A stretch of 64,000 nt of DNA, taken from the NCBI RefSeq assembly GCF_026013415.1, contig NZ_JAPDOK010000001.1:809342-873341 (forward strand), written 5' to 3'. The position numbers were made by a program, and so were the translations under genes. Below, piece by piece: positions 44,392 to 52,646 of the stretch. This DNA is from Sphingomonas caeni (GTDB taxonomy: Bacteria; Pseudomonadota; Alphaproteobacteria; Sphingomonadales; Sphingomonadaceae). Every line of letters starts with the position of its first letter. Positions within the stretch are counted from its first letter, which is position 1. The notes beneath the pieces were generated by a model that searched no databases, had not been told where the DNA came from, and saw only the letters and a program-made list of their open reading frames with translations.

Positions 44392-46940
44392 GGCTGGTCC
44401 ATCCGGATGATGTTCAGCTGATCGAGCAGCAGCAGATCGGCGGGCAGCACCGCGGTGCCGCTCATCCGCGCCGGCAGCGCGATCAGCCCGCCATTGGCGA
44501 GGACATTGCCATGATCGTCCTCGAGCTTGTCGAGATCGATCGCGACCACCCCCGGCACGCTGTGCGCGAGCGCCATGATCGCGCTGCTCGTGATCGGATG
44601 CGCGAGCCCCTGCGCGGCGCGGCCGAACGCGGTGGCGAGCTTGAGCGCGAGCGCGTCGCGGACATCGTCATAGCGGCGGTCGGGCGCGGCCTTGAGCTTC
44701 AAGTCCATCCGCACCTTGCACGGGCGGTGATCATCGACGCGGAAGGACTGGGTGATGTCGCGCGCGCGGTCGATCGCCTTGCGCAGCGTCTCGAGCAGCG
44801 GATCCTTGGGCGGCAGCGGCGCGCCCGAGACCGAGGCGACGGTCAGATGCGCGAGCCAGCCATGCCCGGTCCAGAGCCGCGCCGCGCGCGCCTTGGCGAT
44901 GCCGGCGAAGCCCAGTGCGAAATCCTCGAAATCGCTGAGGCTGACGATCCGGCCGAGCGCGGTGACCGTGCCGGGCGCGCTGGCGCGGGCGGCGTCGCGC
45001 GGCTCGGGATCGGCGCCGCCGGTCGAGGGCGCGGGGTTGAACACGTCGGACAGGCCCAGCGGGCGCGTCATCAGCAGCGCGATCTGGCGGTCATGCACCC
45101 AGCCCGGCGCGCCGATCCCGACGCGGTAGCGCGCAACGATATTTTCGCTCCCGCTCGGCAGCCGCGCGCCGTTGATCCCGTCGCCGAAGACGATCGTAAC
45201 GGTGCCGTCATCGGCGCGGCGGGTGACATAGATCTTGGCGTCGGGCGGCTGGCCGACAAAGCTCTCGACCTCGCGCCACAACAGCCGGTTGACCCAGATC
45301 TGGAGCGTCGTGGCCCGCCCGCTCGCCGTCTCGGCCGAGACATAAGTGAGCGGCTTGCCCGAAAGGGTGAAGGTCTGGAACGCCAGCGCCGCGCTGCCGC
45401 TGCCGAGCACCTCCTCGCGCGCCGCGCCATGCGTCGAGCGCGCGACGTTGAAATGGGCGCGGAAGGCCGCGCGCGGATAGGCGCGGGCGAGCGCGCGATC
45501 GAAGGTGATGGTGGTGCTCGCGGCGTTCTGGACCACGGTCTTGATCGTGAGCACCTCGCCCGGAAGGATCTTGACCGGCGGCACCCCCGGCGGCGCGGGC
45601 GGGGGCAGCGCCTCGCTCACCGCGACGGTCTGGCCGGGCTTGAGCCCCGGGACGAGCCGTTCGAGTTCGACCGTCGCCCCGCTCACCGTTGGCGGCGCGG
45701 GCGGCTCGGCAATGACGAAACGGCGGGTGGCGCGCCACAGGGCGGTGTCGCGGACATGGCTGTTGAACTTCGACTTGAGATTCTCGCCGCGCAGCCTGGT
45801 CAGCGTCGTCTTGCCGGTCAGGGTGAAGGCCTCGGCCGAATTCTCGGCGGCGCTGACGACATCGTAGAGCTCGACATAGGCCGCCCGCGCGAACACCAGC
45901 CAATCGCCCTCGACCAGCGGTTGCGCCCCCTCGATCTGGACGGTCCCGCCGGTCCCGTCCTTGTCCAGCTTGGCGCCGGGGATCTTGCCGATCTTGAGAT
46001 CGTCCCACTCGACAGCGTCGTCGGGATCGGACTGTTGATAGGCGACGCGGATGTCCCGGTGCAGCGAACGGACGTCGGGCGCCGCCGCGCCGAACAGCCG
46101 CGCGCTCGCGCCCAGATGCCAGACCTCGAGCGTGCCGTCCCCCGCCGCCGCGTCCATCGCCGGCTTGGTCGAGCCGAGCGGCTCGCGCCAGGTGACATGG
46201 GTGCGGTCGCGGCCGGGATCGAGCGTCACCGTCTCGACCGGGCGCACGTCCCAAAGCTCCGACTTCCTGTCCTTGCGCCGGTCGCCGCCGACCAAGAGGA
46301 TATGATCGCCGCGCTTGAGCCCGGCCTCGATCCCGGCGAGCCAGATCTCGGTGGTGCCGGTGCCGAGCCTGGGCGCCTCGGTCAGCCGCGCGCCGACGCT
46401 GTTCCACGCCGCGCGCGCCTCGATCGGTTCGACCGTCTCGAAGGTCGCGGGGGACTCGCCCGGGCCCGGGATCGATTGCGCGGCGAGCCCGGCATCGAGC
46501 CGCATCGCCTCGGGCAGCCCCGGCGCGCCCGCCTGCCCGCCCGCGAGATCAAGCCCGAAGGCGAGATGCGCCTCGGCGGCGACCCCGGGCGACAGCTCAT
46601 AGCCGATCGACCGCGCCAGCTCGAGCACCGAACGCCGCTCGGTCGCGGTGCCGAGATAGCCCTCATTGGCGATCCGCTCCTGATAGAAGGTCAGCACGTC
46701 GAGCGTGACCGCCCAGGCATCGAGCAGCCCGATCGTGAAATCGTCGCCCTCGCGGATCTTGAGCCCATCGAGCTGGGGCGCCCGGATCACGTCGTCGAGC
46801 AGGCTTTCGAGGAACGCGCCATGATCGCCGACGCGCGCCTTGAGTGCGGGCTGTCCGGGCGGGTTGACCAGCGGGCGCGGGGTCGCGAAGCCGGCCTCGC
46901 CGGGTTCGCAGCCACAGGGCTGAGGGATCGGATCGTCCAT
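44388..46940 (-). CDS. eCIS putative baseplate (wedge) protein
   Basis: A protein of about 850 residues with a C-x-C start (IPQPCGCEPGEAG) typical of the second large baseplate wedge protein of eCIS clusters. The conserved IREGDDFTIGLLDAWAVTLDVLTFYQERIANEGYLGTATE block lies near residues 60-100, and the C-terminal part has J-like sequence (YDDVRDALALKLATAFGRAAQG). It probably forms the wedge around the hub with the gp6/J homologue. The ATG at 46940 has GGGAGGA at good spacing; a GTG codon immediately before it overlaps the previous stop and is less likely. Confidence 0.82.
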   Translation of the reverse strand: MDDPIPQPCGCEPGEAGFATPRPLVNPPGQPALKARVGDHGAFLESLLDDVIRAPQLDGLKIREGDDFTIGLLDAWAVTLDVLTFYQERIANEGYLGTATERRSVLELARSIGYELSPGVAAEAHLAFGLDLAGGQAGAPGLPEAMRLDAGLAAQSIPGPGESPATFETVEPIEARAAWNSVGARLTEAPRLGTGTTEIWLAGIEAGLKRGDHILLVGGDRRKDRKSELWDVRPVETVTLDPGRDRTHVTWREPLGSTKPAMDAAAGDGTLEVWHLGASARLFGAAAPDVRSLHRDIRVAYQQSDPDDAVEWDDLKIGKIPGAKLDKDGTGGTVQIEGAQPLVEGDWLVFARAAYVELYDVVSAAENSAEAFTLTGKTTLTRLRGENLKSKFNSHVRDTALWRATRRFVIAEPPAPPTVSGATVELERLVPGLKPGQTVAVSEALPPPAPPGVPPVKILPGEVLTIKTVVQNAASTTITFDRALARAYPRAAFRAHFNVARSTHGAAREEVLGSGSAALAFQTFTLSGKPLTYVSAETASGRATTLQIWVNRLLWREVESFVGQPPDAKIYVTRRADDGTVTIVFGDGINGARLPSGSENIVARYRVGIGAPGWVHDRQIALLMTRPLGLSDVFNPAPSTGGADPEPRDAARASAPGTVTALGRIVSLSDFEDFALGFAGIAKARAARLWTGHGWLAHLTVASVSGAPLPPKDPLLETLRKAIDRARDITQSFRVDDHRPCKVRMDLKLKAAPDRRYDDVRDALALKLATAFGRAAQGLAHPITSSAIMALAHSVPGVVAIDLDKLEDDHGNVLANGGLIALPARMSGTAVLPADLLLLDQLNIIRMDQP

Positions 46941-49285
46941 CACAATCCTCCCACCATCTGGAGTTCGAGCCGGCCGTTTTCGGGGAAGTTCGCATCATTG
47001 TCGCACGAGACGATCTCGCGCTCGCCGACCGGCAGCACCCCGGTGTCGAGCTCGTTGCCCGCCGCGCGGCCCCAGCGCTGGAAGCGCGTGGCCGAGACAT
47101 GGTCGATCCCGTTCACTCCCGCCGCAGTGGCGATCAGCGCGCTCAGATAGACGGGATCGCCGAAGCTGAACCGGTCGGGATCGAAAAAGCCCTGGGTGCC
47201 GAGCGCGCGGCGCAGCGCCAGCTCGACATCGCGCGCGCGATAGCCCTTGGCGAGGCAGACCCTGAGCGCGATATCGAGCGGCACCCGGCGCGGCGGCACC
47301 ACCGCGAGATCGTCCCCCGCCATCCGCTCGGGCTCGATATAGGCGAGCAGCGCGTCGATGAAGCGCATATCGAGTTCGGCGCCATCGACGCGGTCGATGA
47401 CGATGAAGGTCGAGTACCAGCTCCGCGCCCAGGCCCGGTACGCCTTGGCGCGCTGGACGCCGGGGAAGGTCTCGGCCTTGGCGGCATAGTCCTCGGGCGT
47501 GACACAGCGGCGGTTGCGCTTGAAGGCATAGGGGGCGGCGAGGCGGACCGCGGCGAGCGGCTCGGGATCGCGCGCGCCCTCCGCCGGCAGCGGATTGGTC
47601 GCGCGGACGCCGGTGACCCCGGGAACGACGGTCAGCGTGTCCGCGCCGATATTCCCCGCGACGCCGATCCCCGCGACGAAATGGAGCGTGAACTTGCCCA
47701 CCGGATTCCCCGGCTCGCGCCCGAGCCGGCCGTCGCCGAAGCGCAGCGCGCTATCGTCGGCGCCGCCGCTCTCGACCACGAATTCCTGCGACGAGGGATT
47801 GGCGCCAAGCAGATCGGGCACCGCCTCCCAGCGCAGATTGTCGCCGTCGAGATAGATTCGCGGCACCGCGAGGCTGCGGTCGGGGCGGAGCGCGGCGGTG
47901 GCGGGGAGCTTCCGCGCGGCGGTATCGTCGTACGGGACGCCGACGGCGATGCGGATGCCGGGCAGGCGGACGCGGCGCGGGAGCGTATCGCGCGCGATCG
48001 CGCCGCTGCCGGCGGGCCGGGTTTCGTGCGCGCCCTGTTCGGCGAGGATCACATTGGCATTGGCATCGGCGAGCGGCACTTCGACGCCGAGATCGTCGGT
48101 CTTGACCAAGGGCAGGTCGAAGCCGAGCGCGTCCTCCGCATCCCAGGCGACGCTCAGCGTCGGCGTGTTGGTCAGCCGGTCCATCACGCCCTCGACCTCG
48201 GTCAACCGCACCACCTGGCGCATCCGCGGATCGGGCATCTGGGTCTGGCCGGTCACCGGATCGGCGATCAGCCGCAGCAGCAGCGCGTCGCCCGGCTTCA
48301 GCACCAGCCCGTTATCGGCCAGGCTCGCACGCGTCGCGCCGCGCGGCAGGCAGCAATTCTGCCCGCTCCAGGTGTGGAAGGCGATGCTGGCGTGCGCGAG
48401 CCGGATCGTCCGGTCGTGGAGCGTCTCGAACATCACCGGCGGCTCGGCGCCGCTGTCGGGCGGGCCCAGGCTCTCGGTCTGGAGGCGCTTCGGCGCGACT
48501 AGGTTGAAGCCGTCCTTGCCCGCATCGACCGGATCGACCACCACCCAGGTGCGCGCGCTCAGCCCCTCGTCGAGCCGGTAGTCGAGCAGCCGGGCGAGGC
48601 GGCGGATCGAGCTGCGCTTGCGCGCGGTCGAGAGATAGGCCTCGGTCGCGACCGCGTCCTGGAAATAGCTGAGATCGTCGGCGGTCTGCGCCAGCGCCTC
48701 GATCAGCATCACCCCCATGTCGGCCGGATTGCGCTCGGTCCAGCTGGGCGTGGTGACGCTCATCCGCTCGAGCATCTGGCGGCGGATGCCGGGATAATCC
48801 TTGGCGAGATAGTCGATCACAGGCGGCGGCAAGGGCGAGCGCGGCGGCGGATCGCCGGGCTTGCAGTCGAACGGGTTCGGGCAGGCGGCCTTGAAGTCGA
48901 TGTCGACCGCCGACAGCGCGATGTCGAAGGTGTGCGGCGGCACCTCGCTGCCCAGCCCCGACACGAGCCGCAGCCGATAGAGCGAGAAATCGCCGGGCTC
49001 GCTGACCGTCAGCGTGACCGTGCCCGCGGCGACATTCTTCGAGAAACCCACGATGCGGATCGGGCGGATGCGCTTGCCGCCCTCGATCCGGAAGTTGAGC
49101 GCCTCGAGCGTCGGGGCGCCCGCGACCGCGTTGAGCGGATGGATGAAGGTGATGGTCAGCAGCGTCTGGCTGGGCGAGACCTCGACGAAATCGATGCCGT
49201 TGAGGATCGGCACGCCCATCGGCTTGGTGTTGCGGACCAGCAGGCGCCGCCGCTCGCTGCCGCAGGCGATGCAGAGGCCGGTCAT
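46940..49285 (-). CDS. eCIS baseplate J/gp6-like wedge protein
   Basis: A 781-residue homologue of T4 gp6/P2 J (Pvc11-like). The N-terminal about 120 residues start with a CIACGSERRR cysteine pair and a small Ig-like region. The J-like body has DYLAKDYPGIRRQMLERM, TERNPADMGVMLIEALAQTADDLSYFQDAVATEAYL and LARLLDYRL, then GDGRLGREPGNPVGKF and a C-terminal CVTPEDYAAKAETFPGVQRAKAY block. It should form the inner ring of the baseplate wedge. It overlaps gp25 by four bases upstream and the next gene downstream. Confidence 0.9.
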   Translation of the reverse strand: MTGLCIACGSERRRLLVRNTKPMGVPILNGIDFVEVSPSQTLLTITFIHPLNAVAGAPTLEALNFRIEGGKRIRPIRIVGFSKNVAAGTVTLTVSEPGDFSLYRLRLVSGLGSEVPPHTFDIALSAVDIDFKAACPNPFDCKPGDPPPRSPLPPPVIDYLAKDYPGIRRQMLERMSVTTPSWTERNPADMGVMLIEALAQTADDLSYFQDAVATEAYLSTARKRSSIRRLARLLDYRLDEGLSARTWVVVDPVDAGKDGFNLVAPKRLQTESLGPPDSGAEPPVMFETLHDRTIRLAHASIAFHTWSGQNCCLPRGATRASLADNGLVLKPGDALLLRLIADPVTGQTQMPDPRMRQVVRLTEVEGVMDRLTNTPTLSVAWDAEDALGFDLPLVKTDDLGVEVPLADANANVILAEQGAHETRPAGSGAIARDTLPRRVRLPGIRIAVGVPYDDTAARKLPATAALRPDRSLAVPRIYLDGDNLRWEAVPDLLGANPSSQEFVVESGGADDSALRFGDGRLGREPGNPVGKFTLHFVAGIGVAGNIGADTLTVVPGVTGVRATNPLPAEGARDPEPLAAVRLAAPYAFKRNRRCVTPEDYAAKAETFPGVQRAKAYRAWARSWYSTFIVIDRVDGAELDMRFIDALLAYIEPERMAGDDLAVVPPRRVPLDIALRVCLAKGYRARDVELALRRALGTQGFFDPDRFSFGDPVYLSALIATAAGVNGIDHVSATRFQRWGRAAGNELDTGVLPVGEREIVSCDNDANFPENGRLELQMVGGL

Positions 49286-49644
49286 GCCGCCGTCCCCGTG
49301 ATCCGCGCGCGGCCGCGTGACCCGGTGCGGCGCGAGGCATAGACCACCTCGACCGTCAGCGCGGCATCGACCGCATGGACCTCGACCGCCTCGATCACGA
49401 TCCGGTCGCCCAGATAGCGCTGGAGCGAGGCCTGCGCGGTCGCCTGGGCGGCGGCGGCGAGCATCTCGCTATTGCCCGCGAATACCTGGCCGGTGATCGC
49501 GCTGCCGAATTCGGCGCGGTTCACCCGCTCGCCCGGCATGGTGAAGAGGATCTGCCGGATCAGGTCGCGGATTGCGCCGTCATCCTCGTCGAGCGCGGTG
49601 CGCCCGCTCCTGAGGAAGCGATAGGGGGGGCTGACCGTGGTCAT
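49282..49644 (-). CDS. eCIS gp25-like baseplate wedge protein
   Basis: A 120-residue homologue of T4 gp25/phage W. It has IRDLIRQILFTMPGERVNRAEFGSAITGQVF, the signature that joins sheath to baseplate, and an acidic N-terminal EDDGAIRDLI segment. It connects the first sheath ring to the wedge and is required to nucleate sheath assembly in related machines. It lies 13 bp after the PAAR-like gene and overlaps the J-like start. Confidence 0.9.
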   Translation of the reverse strand: MTTVSPPYRFLRSGRTALDEDDGAIRDLIRQILFTMPGERVNRAEFGSAITGQVFAGNSEMLAAAAQATAQASLQRYLGDRIVIEAVEVHAVDAALTVEVVYASRRTGSRGRARITGTAA

Positions 49645-49657
49645 GCGTGCGGCCCCG

Positions 49658-49981
49658 TCACTGCGCGATCACCCGTGTCTGCGCGACGGTGGGCGTCGCG
49701 GGCGTGCCGGTGGGCACGCAGGTCGAGGTCGAGGACATCAGCAGCAGCGGCTGGCCGCCGCACAGCACCCGCGTCGATCCGACCAGCCAGGTCGCCGTGA
49801 CGCACGGGCCGTTGCCCGCATTGGGGGGCGGCATGGTGCAGCCCGCGATCGTCCACGGCGCGCCCAACGTCGCCGCGGGCTGGCCGCCGAGCAGCACCCG
49901 TGGCGAGGTGACCGTCGGCGTCGCCTGCCCCGCATGCGCGCAGAGCACGGTGCAGCCGAAGTGCAGCACGGGTCCGGGCAT
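49658..49981 (-). CDS. eCIS PAAR-like spike tip
   Basis: A 107-residue protein with six cysteines (in FGCTVLC, IAGCTM, GPCVTA, RVLCGG and TSTCVP) and short beta repeats around VLLGGQPAATLGA and RVLCGGQPLLLMSS. This size and pattern fit the PAAR-like tip that caps the spike trimer of contractile injection systems. An SD sequence (GAGGAGG) precedes ATG 49981 by about eight bases. It follows the gp5-like spike gene. Confidence 0.82.
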   Translation of the reverse strand: MPGPVLHFGCTVLCAHAGQATPTVTSPRVLLGGQPAATLGAPWTIAGCTMPPPNAGNGPCVTATWLVGSTRVLCGGQPLLLMSSTSTCVPTGTPATPTVAQTRVIAQ

Positions 49982-49993
49982 GATCGAGCCTCC

Positions 49994-50506
49994 TCATGTG
50001 ATCGCCAGCGCCCCGTTGTTGATGGTGACGCTCGGCCCGTTGAGCATGATCGTCGCGCCCTGGCCGTTGGTGATGGTGATGCCGGTCTCGTTGATCGCGA
50101 TCATCGCGCCGGTCTTGGTCTTGAGTATGATCCCGCCGGTCGGGCCGGGCACGTCGGAGATCATGAAGGTGGTCTGCCCCATGGTCTGCATCACGAAGCA
50201 GCCGAGCGGGGAGATGGCGGGCGCGGCAAGCGAGGGGACCTCGGCGGCGGTCGCGTACCAGCAGCCGGTCCAGATCGGCTTGTCGAGATCGCCGCCCTCG
50301 AACTCGATCCACACCCCGGCCTGCATCGGCGGCACGGTGTAGAAGCCCGCCTGCGTCCCCGCCGAGGGGAAGCAGGGCATCGCCCAGCTGGTCGGCACGA
50401 ACCCCTCGATCGAGGGCACGTTCGCCATCAGCCGCCCGCGCTTCTCGGGGTCGATATTGTTGATCACGACCCCGCGATATTTGCCGAAATAAGGGCCCCC
50501 GCTCAT
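49994..50506 (-). CDS. eCIS gp5/baseplate V-like spike
   Basis: A 170-residue protein with the OB-fold of phage baseplate assembly protein V at the start (FGKYRGVVINNIDPEKRGRL then VPTSWAMPCFPSAG and AGVWIEFEGGDLDKPIWTGCWY). A C-terminal beta-helix of short repeats follows (TKTGAMIAINETGITITNGQ, then ATIMLNGPSVTINN). It would form the central trimeric spike below the hub. ATG 50506 is in an ATGA overlap with the hub stop. Confidence 0.9.
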   Translation of the reverse strand: MSGGPYFGKYRGVVINNIDPEKRGRLMANVPSIEGFVPTSWAMPCFPSAGTQAGFYTVPPMQAGVWIEFEGGDLDKPIWTGCWYATAAEVPSLAAPAISPLGCFVMQTMGQTTFMISDVPGPTGGIILKTKTGAMIAINETGITITNGQGATIMLNGPSVTINNGALAIT

Positions 50507-51627
50507 GCCGCCACCGCCGGAACCGTGGAGACCAGCCCGTTGCGGACAAGGGCGAAGCGCTGGGTCAGCGCGCCCGCCTTGATCGAGGTGGTGACGCTCT
50601 TGACGAAATAGAGCCCGTCGAACGCCATCCCGGCGCCGCGCATGCCCACCAGCCCGCGCGAGCGCAGCAGCCCGCCATAGCGGACCGGATCGAGCGTGCC
50701 GGTCGCGGTCACCGCATCGGCCGACTTGGCGCTCGCCGCGAGCCCGCGCAGCATCACCTCGGGCGCGCTCAGCGATCCGAGATCGTCGAGCACGCGGATG
50801 CCGGTCAGCCGCGGCGGCACCAGCCCGAGCGGGGGGTTGGCGAGGCTGATATCGGGCACGGGGATCGGGATCGAGACCTTGCTGAAGGGCTCCTGCACGA
50901 TCATCACCGGCAGCTCGTGCTGCGCGGCGTCGATCCCGAACTCGGCCGAGAGCACGTTGGTGAAGCCGTCCGAATTGATGTTGAGCGCGCGCTGCGGGAT
51001 CCCGACGCGGATCTCGGGGCCGAAATAGGCGGTGTTGGTGCCGGGCACAGGTCCCGGCTCGACATAGAAGACGTAACCGGCCTCGGCGGCCATCTGGCGG
51101 ATATAGGCGAGGTCGGTCCCCTTGTGCTTGGGGATCTCGGTGGTCGGCGATTTGGTGACCGGGAAGATCGGCGGGATCGCCACCGGGATCATCCCATAGG
51201 GCGCATAGGTGGCGAGGCATGCCAGCACGCGTGCCGGAACCGGCATTGCCGGATAAGGCAGCCCGGTCTTGTCGATGCGGTTCATCACCGAGGTGAGGTC
51301 CTTGCCGAGCACGGTGAGCATCGCGGCGCCGCTGCCGCCGCCGCTCATCTCCTGCTTGTCGATCACCCCGTCCATCAGGACCTGCGGCAGCCCGCCGATC
51401 GTGACGACGACGATCACCCTGAGCGCGGGGACCTGCTGCCCGCCGACGAGCAGCAGCGTGTGGAGCACCGAGTGGGTGTCGATCGAGAATTTGAGCGAGA
51501 AGCCGCTCTCGCCCTCGGTGGTCTGGGTGACCTCGATCTCCTCGAGCGCCTCGAGCGCGACGCGCGGGAGCGGGATCGGCACGGTCGGGCCGACCAGGAT
51601 CGAGACGAGGAAGGCGCCCTCGTTCAT
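50503..51627 (-). CDS. eCIS hub protein (gp27/phage late control D-like)
   Basis: A 374-residue homologue of the baseplate hub (T4 gp27, phage D, Pvc8). Sequence features include EIEVTQTTEGESGFSLKFSI at the start, LTVLGKDLTSVMNRIDKTGLPYP, the LAYIRQMAAEAGYVFYVEPG domain-III-like segment, and a C-terminal FDGLYFVKSVTTSIKAGALTQRFAL. It should form the hub trimer between the tube and the spike. ATG 51627 is adjacent to the LysM-like gene stop. Confidence 0.87.
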   Translation of the reverse strand: MNEGAFLVSILVGPTVPIPLPRVALEALEEIEVTQTTEGESGFSLKFSIDTHSVLHTLLLVGGQQVPALRVIVVVTIGGLPQVLMDGVIDKQEMSGGGSGAAMLTVLGKDLTSVMNRIDKTGLPYPAMPVPARVLACLATYAPYGMIPVAIPPIFPVTKSPTTEIPKHKGTDLAYIRQMAAEAGYVFYVEPGPVPGTNTAYFGPEIRVGIPQRALNINSDGFTNVLSAEFGIDAAQHELPVMIVQEPFSKVSIPIPVPDISLANPPLGLVPPRLTGIRVLDDLGSLSAPEVMLRGLAASAKSADAVTATGTLDPVRYGGLLRSRGLVGMRGAGMAFDGLYFVKSVTTSIKAGALTQRFALVRNGLVSTVPAVAA

Positions 51628-51996
51628 CTATCCCTCCTCGCCCGCCAGCGGCGGCGCGGGGACGCCCGCGGGCAGCGGCACCACGAGCAGCCGCCCAACG
51701 TCGCGCATCAGTTCGCGCGGATGCATCGCGCCGTTCGCGTCCTGGAGCCGCCAGGCGAGCATCGGATCGCCGAGCCGCGCGGTCGCGACCAGATCGGTGC
51801 GGTCGTAGTCGGTCACCTGATGGCCGCCGAGGCTCGCATAGGCGTTCGGCGAGGGGACGAAGCGGCGCGCGAGATAGCTGACCTCCTCGCCGGCGCCCGC
51901 GACCGTTATCGTGATCGTCTTGACCGCGATCCCCGCATAGCGGCTGTTGGCGGGGAAGGACGCGCCGCCGATCCCGAGTGCGTCGATCCGGCTCAT
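51628..51996 (-). CDS. eCIS LysM-like/gp53-like baseplate protein
   Basis: A 122-residue protein. The N-terminal part (SRYAGIAVKTITITVAGAGEEVSYLARRFVPS) and the following YDRTDLVATARLGDPMLAWRLQDANGAMHPREL match the small LysM-like proteins encoded next to the hub in eCIS and T6SS-like clusters (related to T4 gp53). It probably links hub and wedge. It overlaps the CIS-tube gene by four bases and is followed directly by the hub. Confidence 0.78.
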   Translation of the reverse strand: MSRIDALGIGGASFPANSRYAGIAVKTITITVAGAGEEVSYLARRFVPSPNAYASLGGHQVTDYDRTDLVATARLGDPMLAWRLQDANGAMHPRELMRDVGRLLVVPLPAGVPAPPLAGEEG

Positions 51997-52646
51997 GGCG
52001 GCCCTCCCAGACCCAGTTCCTCAAGCGTGCCGGTCGCGATCTTGCGCGCGAGCCCTTCCTTGCGGACGAGGTGGTTCATGAACAGGGCCGAGCCGCGGTG
52101 GCGGAAAGGCAGGTCGCTCGTGTTGAGCACCTTCATCCCCATCGACACGCGCGCGCGAATCGGATTGAGCGCGGGATCGAATTCCTCCTCGGTCACGCTG
52201 AATTCGGTGATCCGCACCGGCAGGATGCGCGTCTTGCTCCACACGAACAGGATCAGCGGCGATTCCATCGGCACGATCTCGAGCGTGCCCATGTCCATCA
52301 GCCGGTTGTTGTTCTCGAGCTGGCCGCTCTCGGGATAGAGGACGAGTTCGAGCGCGGCGAGCGCGGGCTGGAGGCCGAATTCGACCACCGCGGGGTTGGC
52401 GCTGGGCGCCGCGAGCTGGTCGGTCGCGTCGAGGATCGCGTCGAGCTTGAAGGTCTCGGCGGCGGGGCCGGTCAGCCGCAGCGGCTCGGAGCGACCGCCG
52501 GCAGGGGGCGCGGCGGGGGTGAGCGAGCGGCTGAGCTTTTCCGGCGTATACTGGAGCACGATCACGCGCTTCACGGCAGCGGTGACCGGATCGGTCAGCA
52601 CCAGCCCGCATTTGAGCGGCGCGGCGGCGGAGGCGAGCCCGCTCAT
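51993..52646 (-). CDS. eCIS tube-adaptor protein (CIS-tube domain)
   Basis: A 217-residue protein with the contractile-injection tube/adaptor pattern: KRVIVLQYTPEKLSRSL at the start, AAETFKLDAILDATDQL, then LILFVWSKTRILPVRITEFSVTEEEFDPALNPIRARVSMGMKVL. Family members (Pvc7-like) sit between the tube and the hub. ATG 52646 overlaps the stop of the DUF4157 gene (ATGA), giving direct coupling between the putative effector and the baseplate genes. Confidence 0.82.
   Translation of the reverse strand: MSGLASAAAPLKCGLVLTDPVTAAVKRVIVLQYTPEKLSRSLTPAAPPAGGRSEPLRLTGPAAETFKLDAILDATDQLAAPSANPAVVEFGLQPALAALELVLYPESGQLENNNRLMDMGTLEIVPMESPLILFVWSKTRILPVRITEFSVTEEEFDPALNPIRARVSMGMKVLNTSDLPFRHRGSALFMNHLVRKEGLARKIATGTLEELGLGGPP

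Noticed and set aside
46940..49285. Reading the eCIS cluster as a prophage
   Set aside because: There is no capsid, portal, terminase, integrase, lysis or replication gene anywhere in the 24-kb block, and DUF4157, DUF4255 and the AAA+ ATPase are eCIS-type genes.
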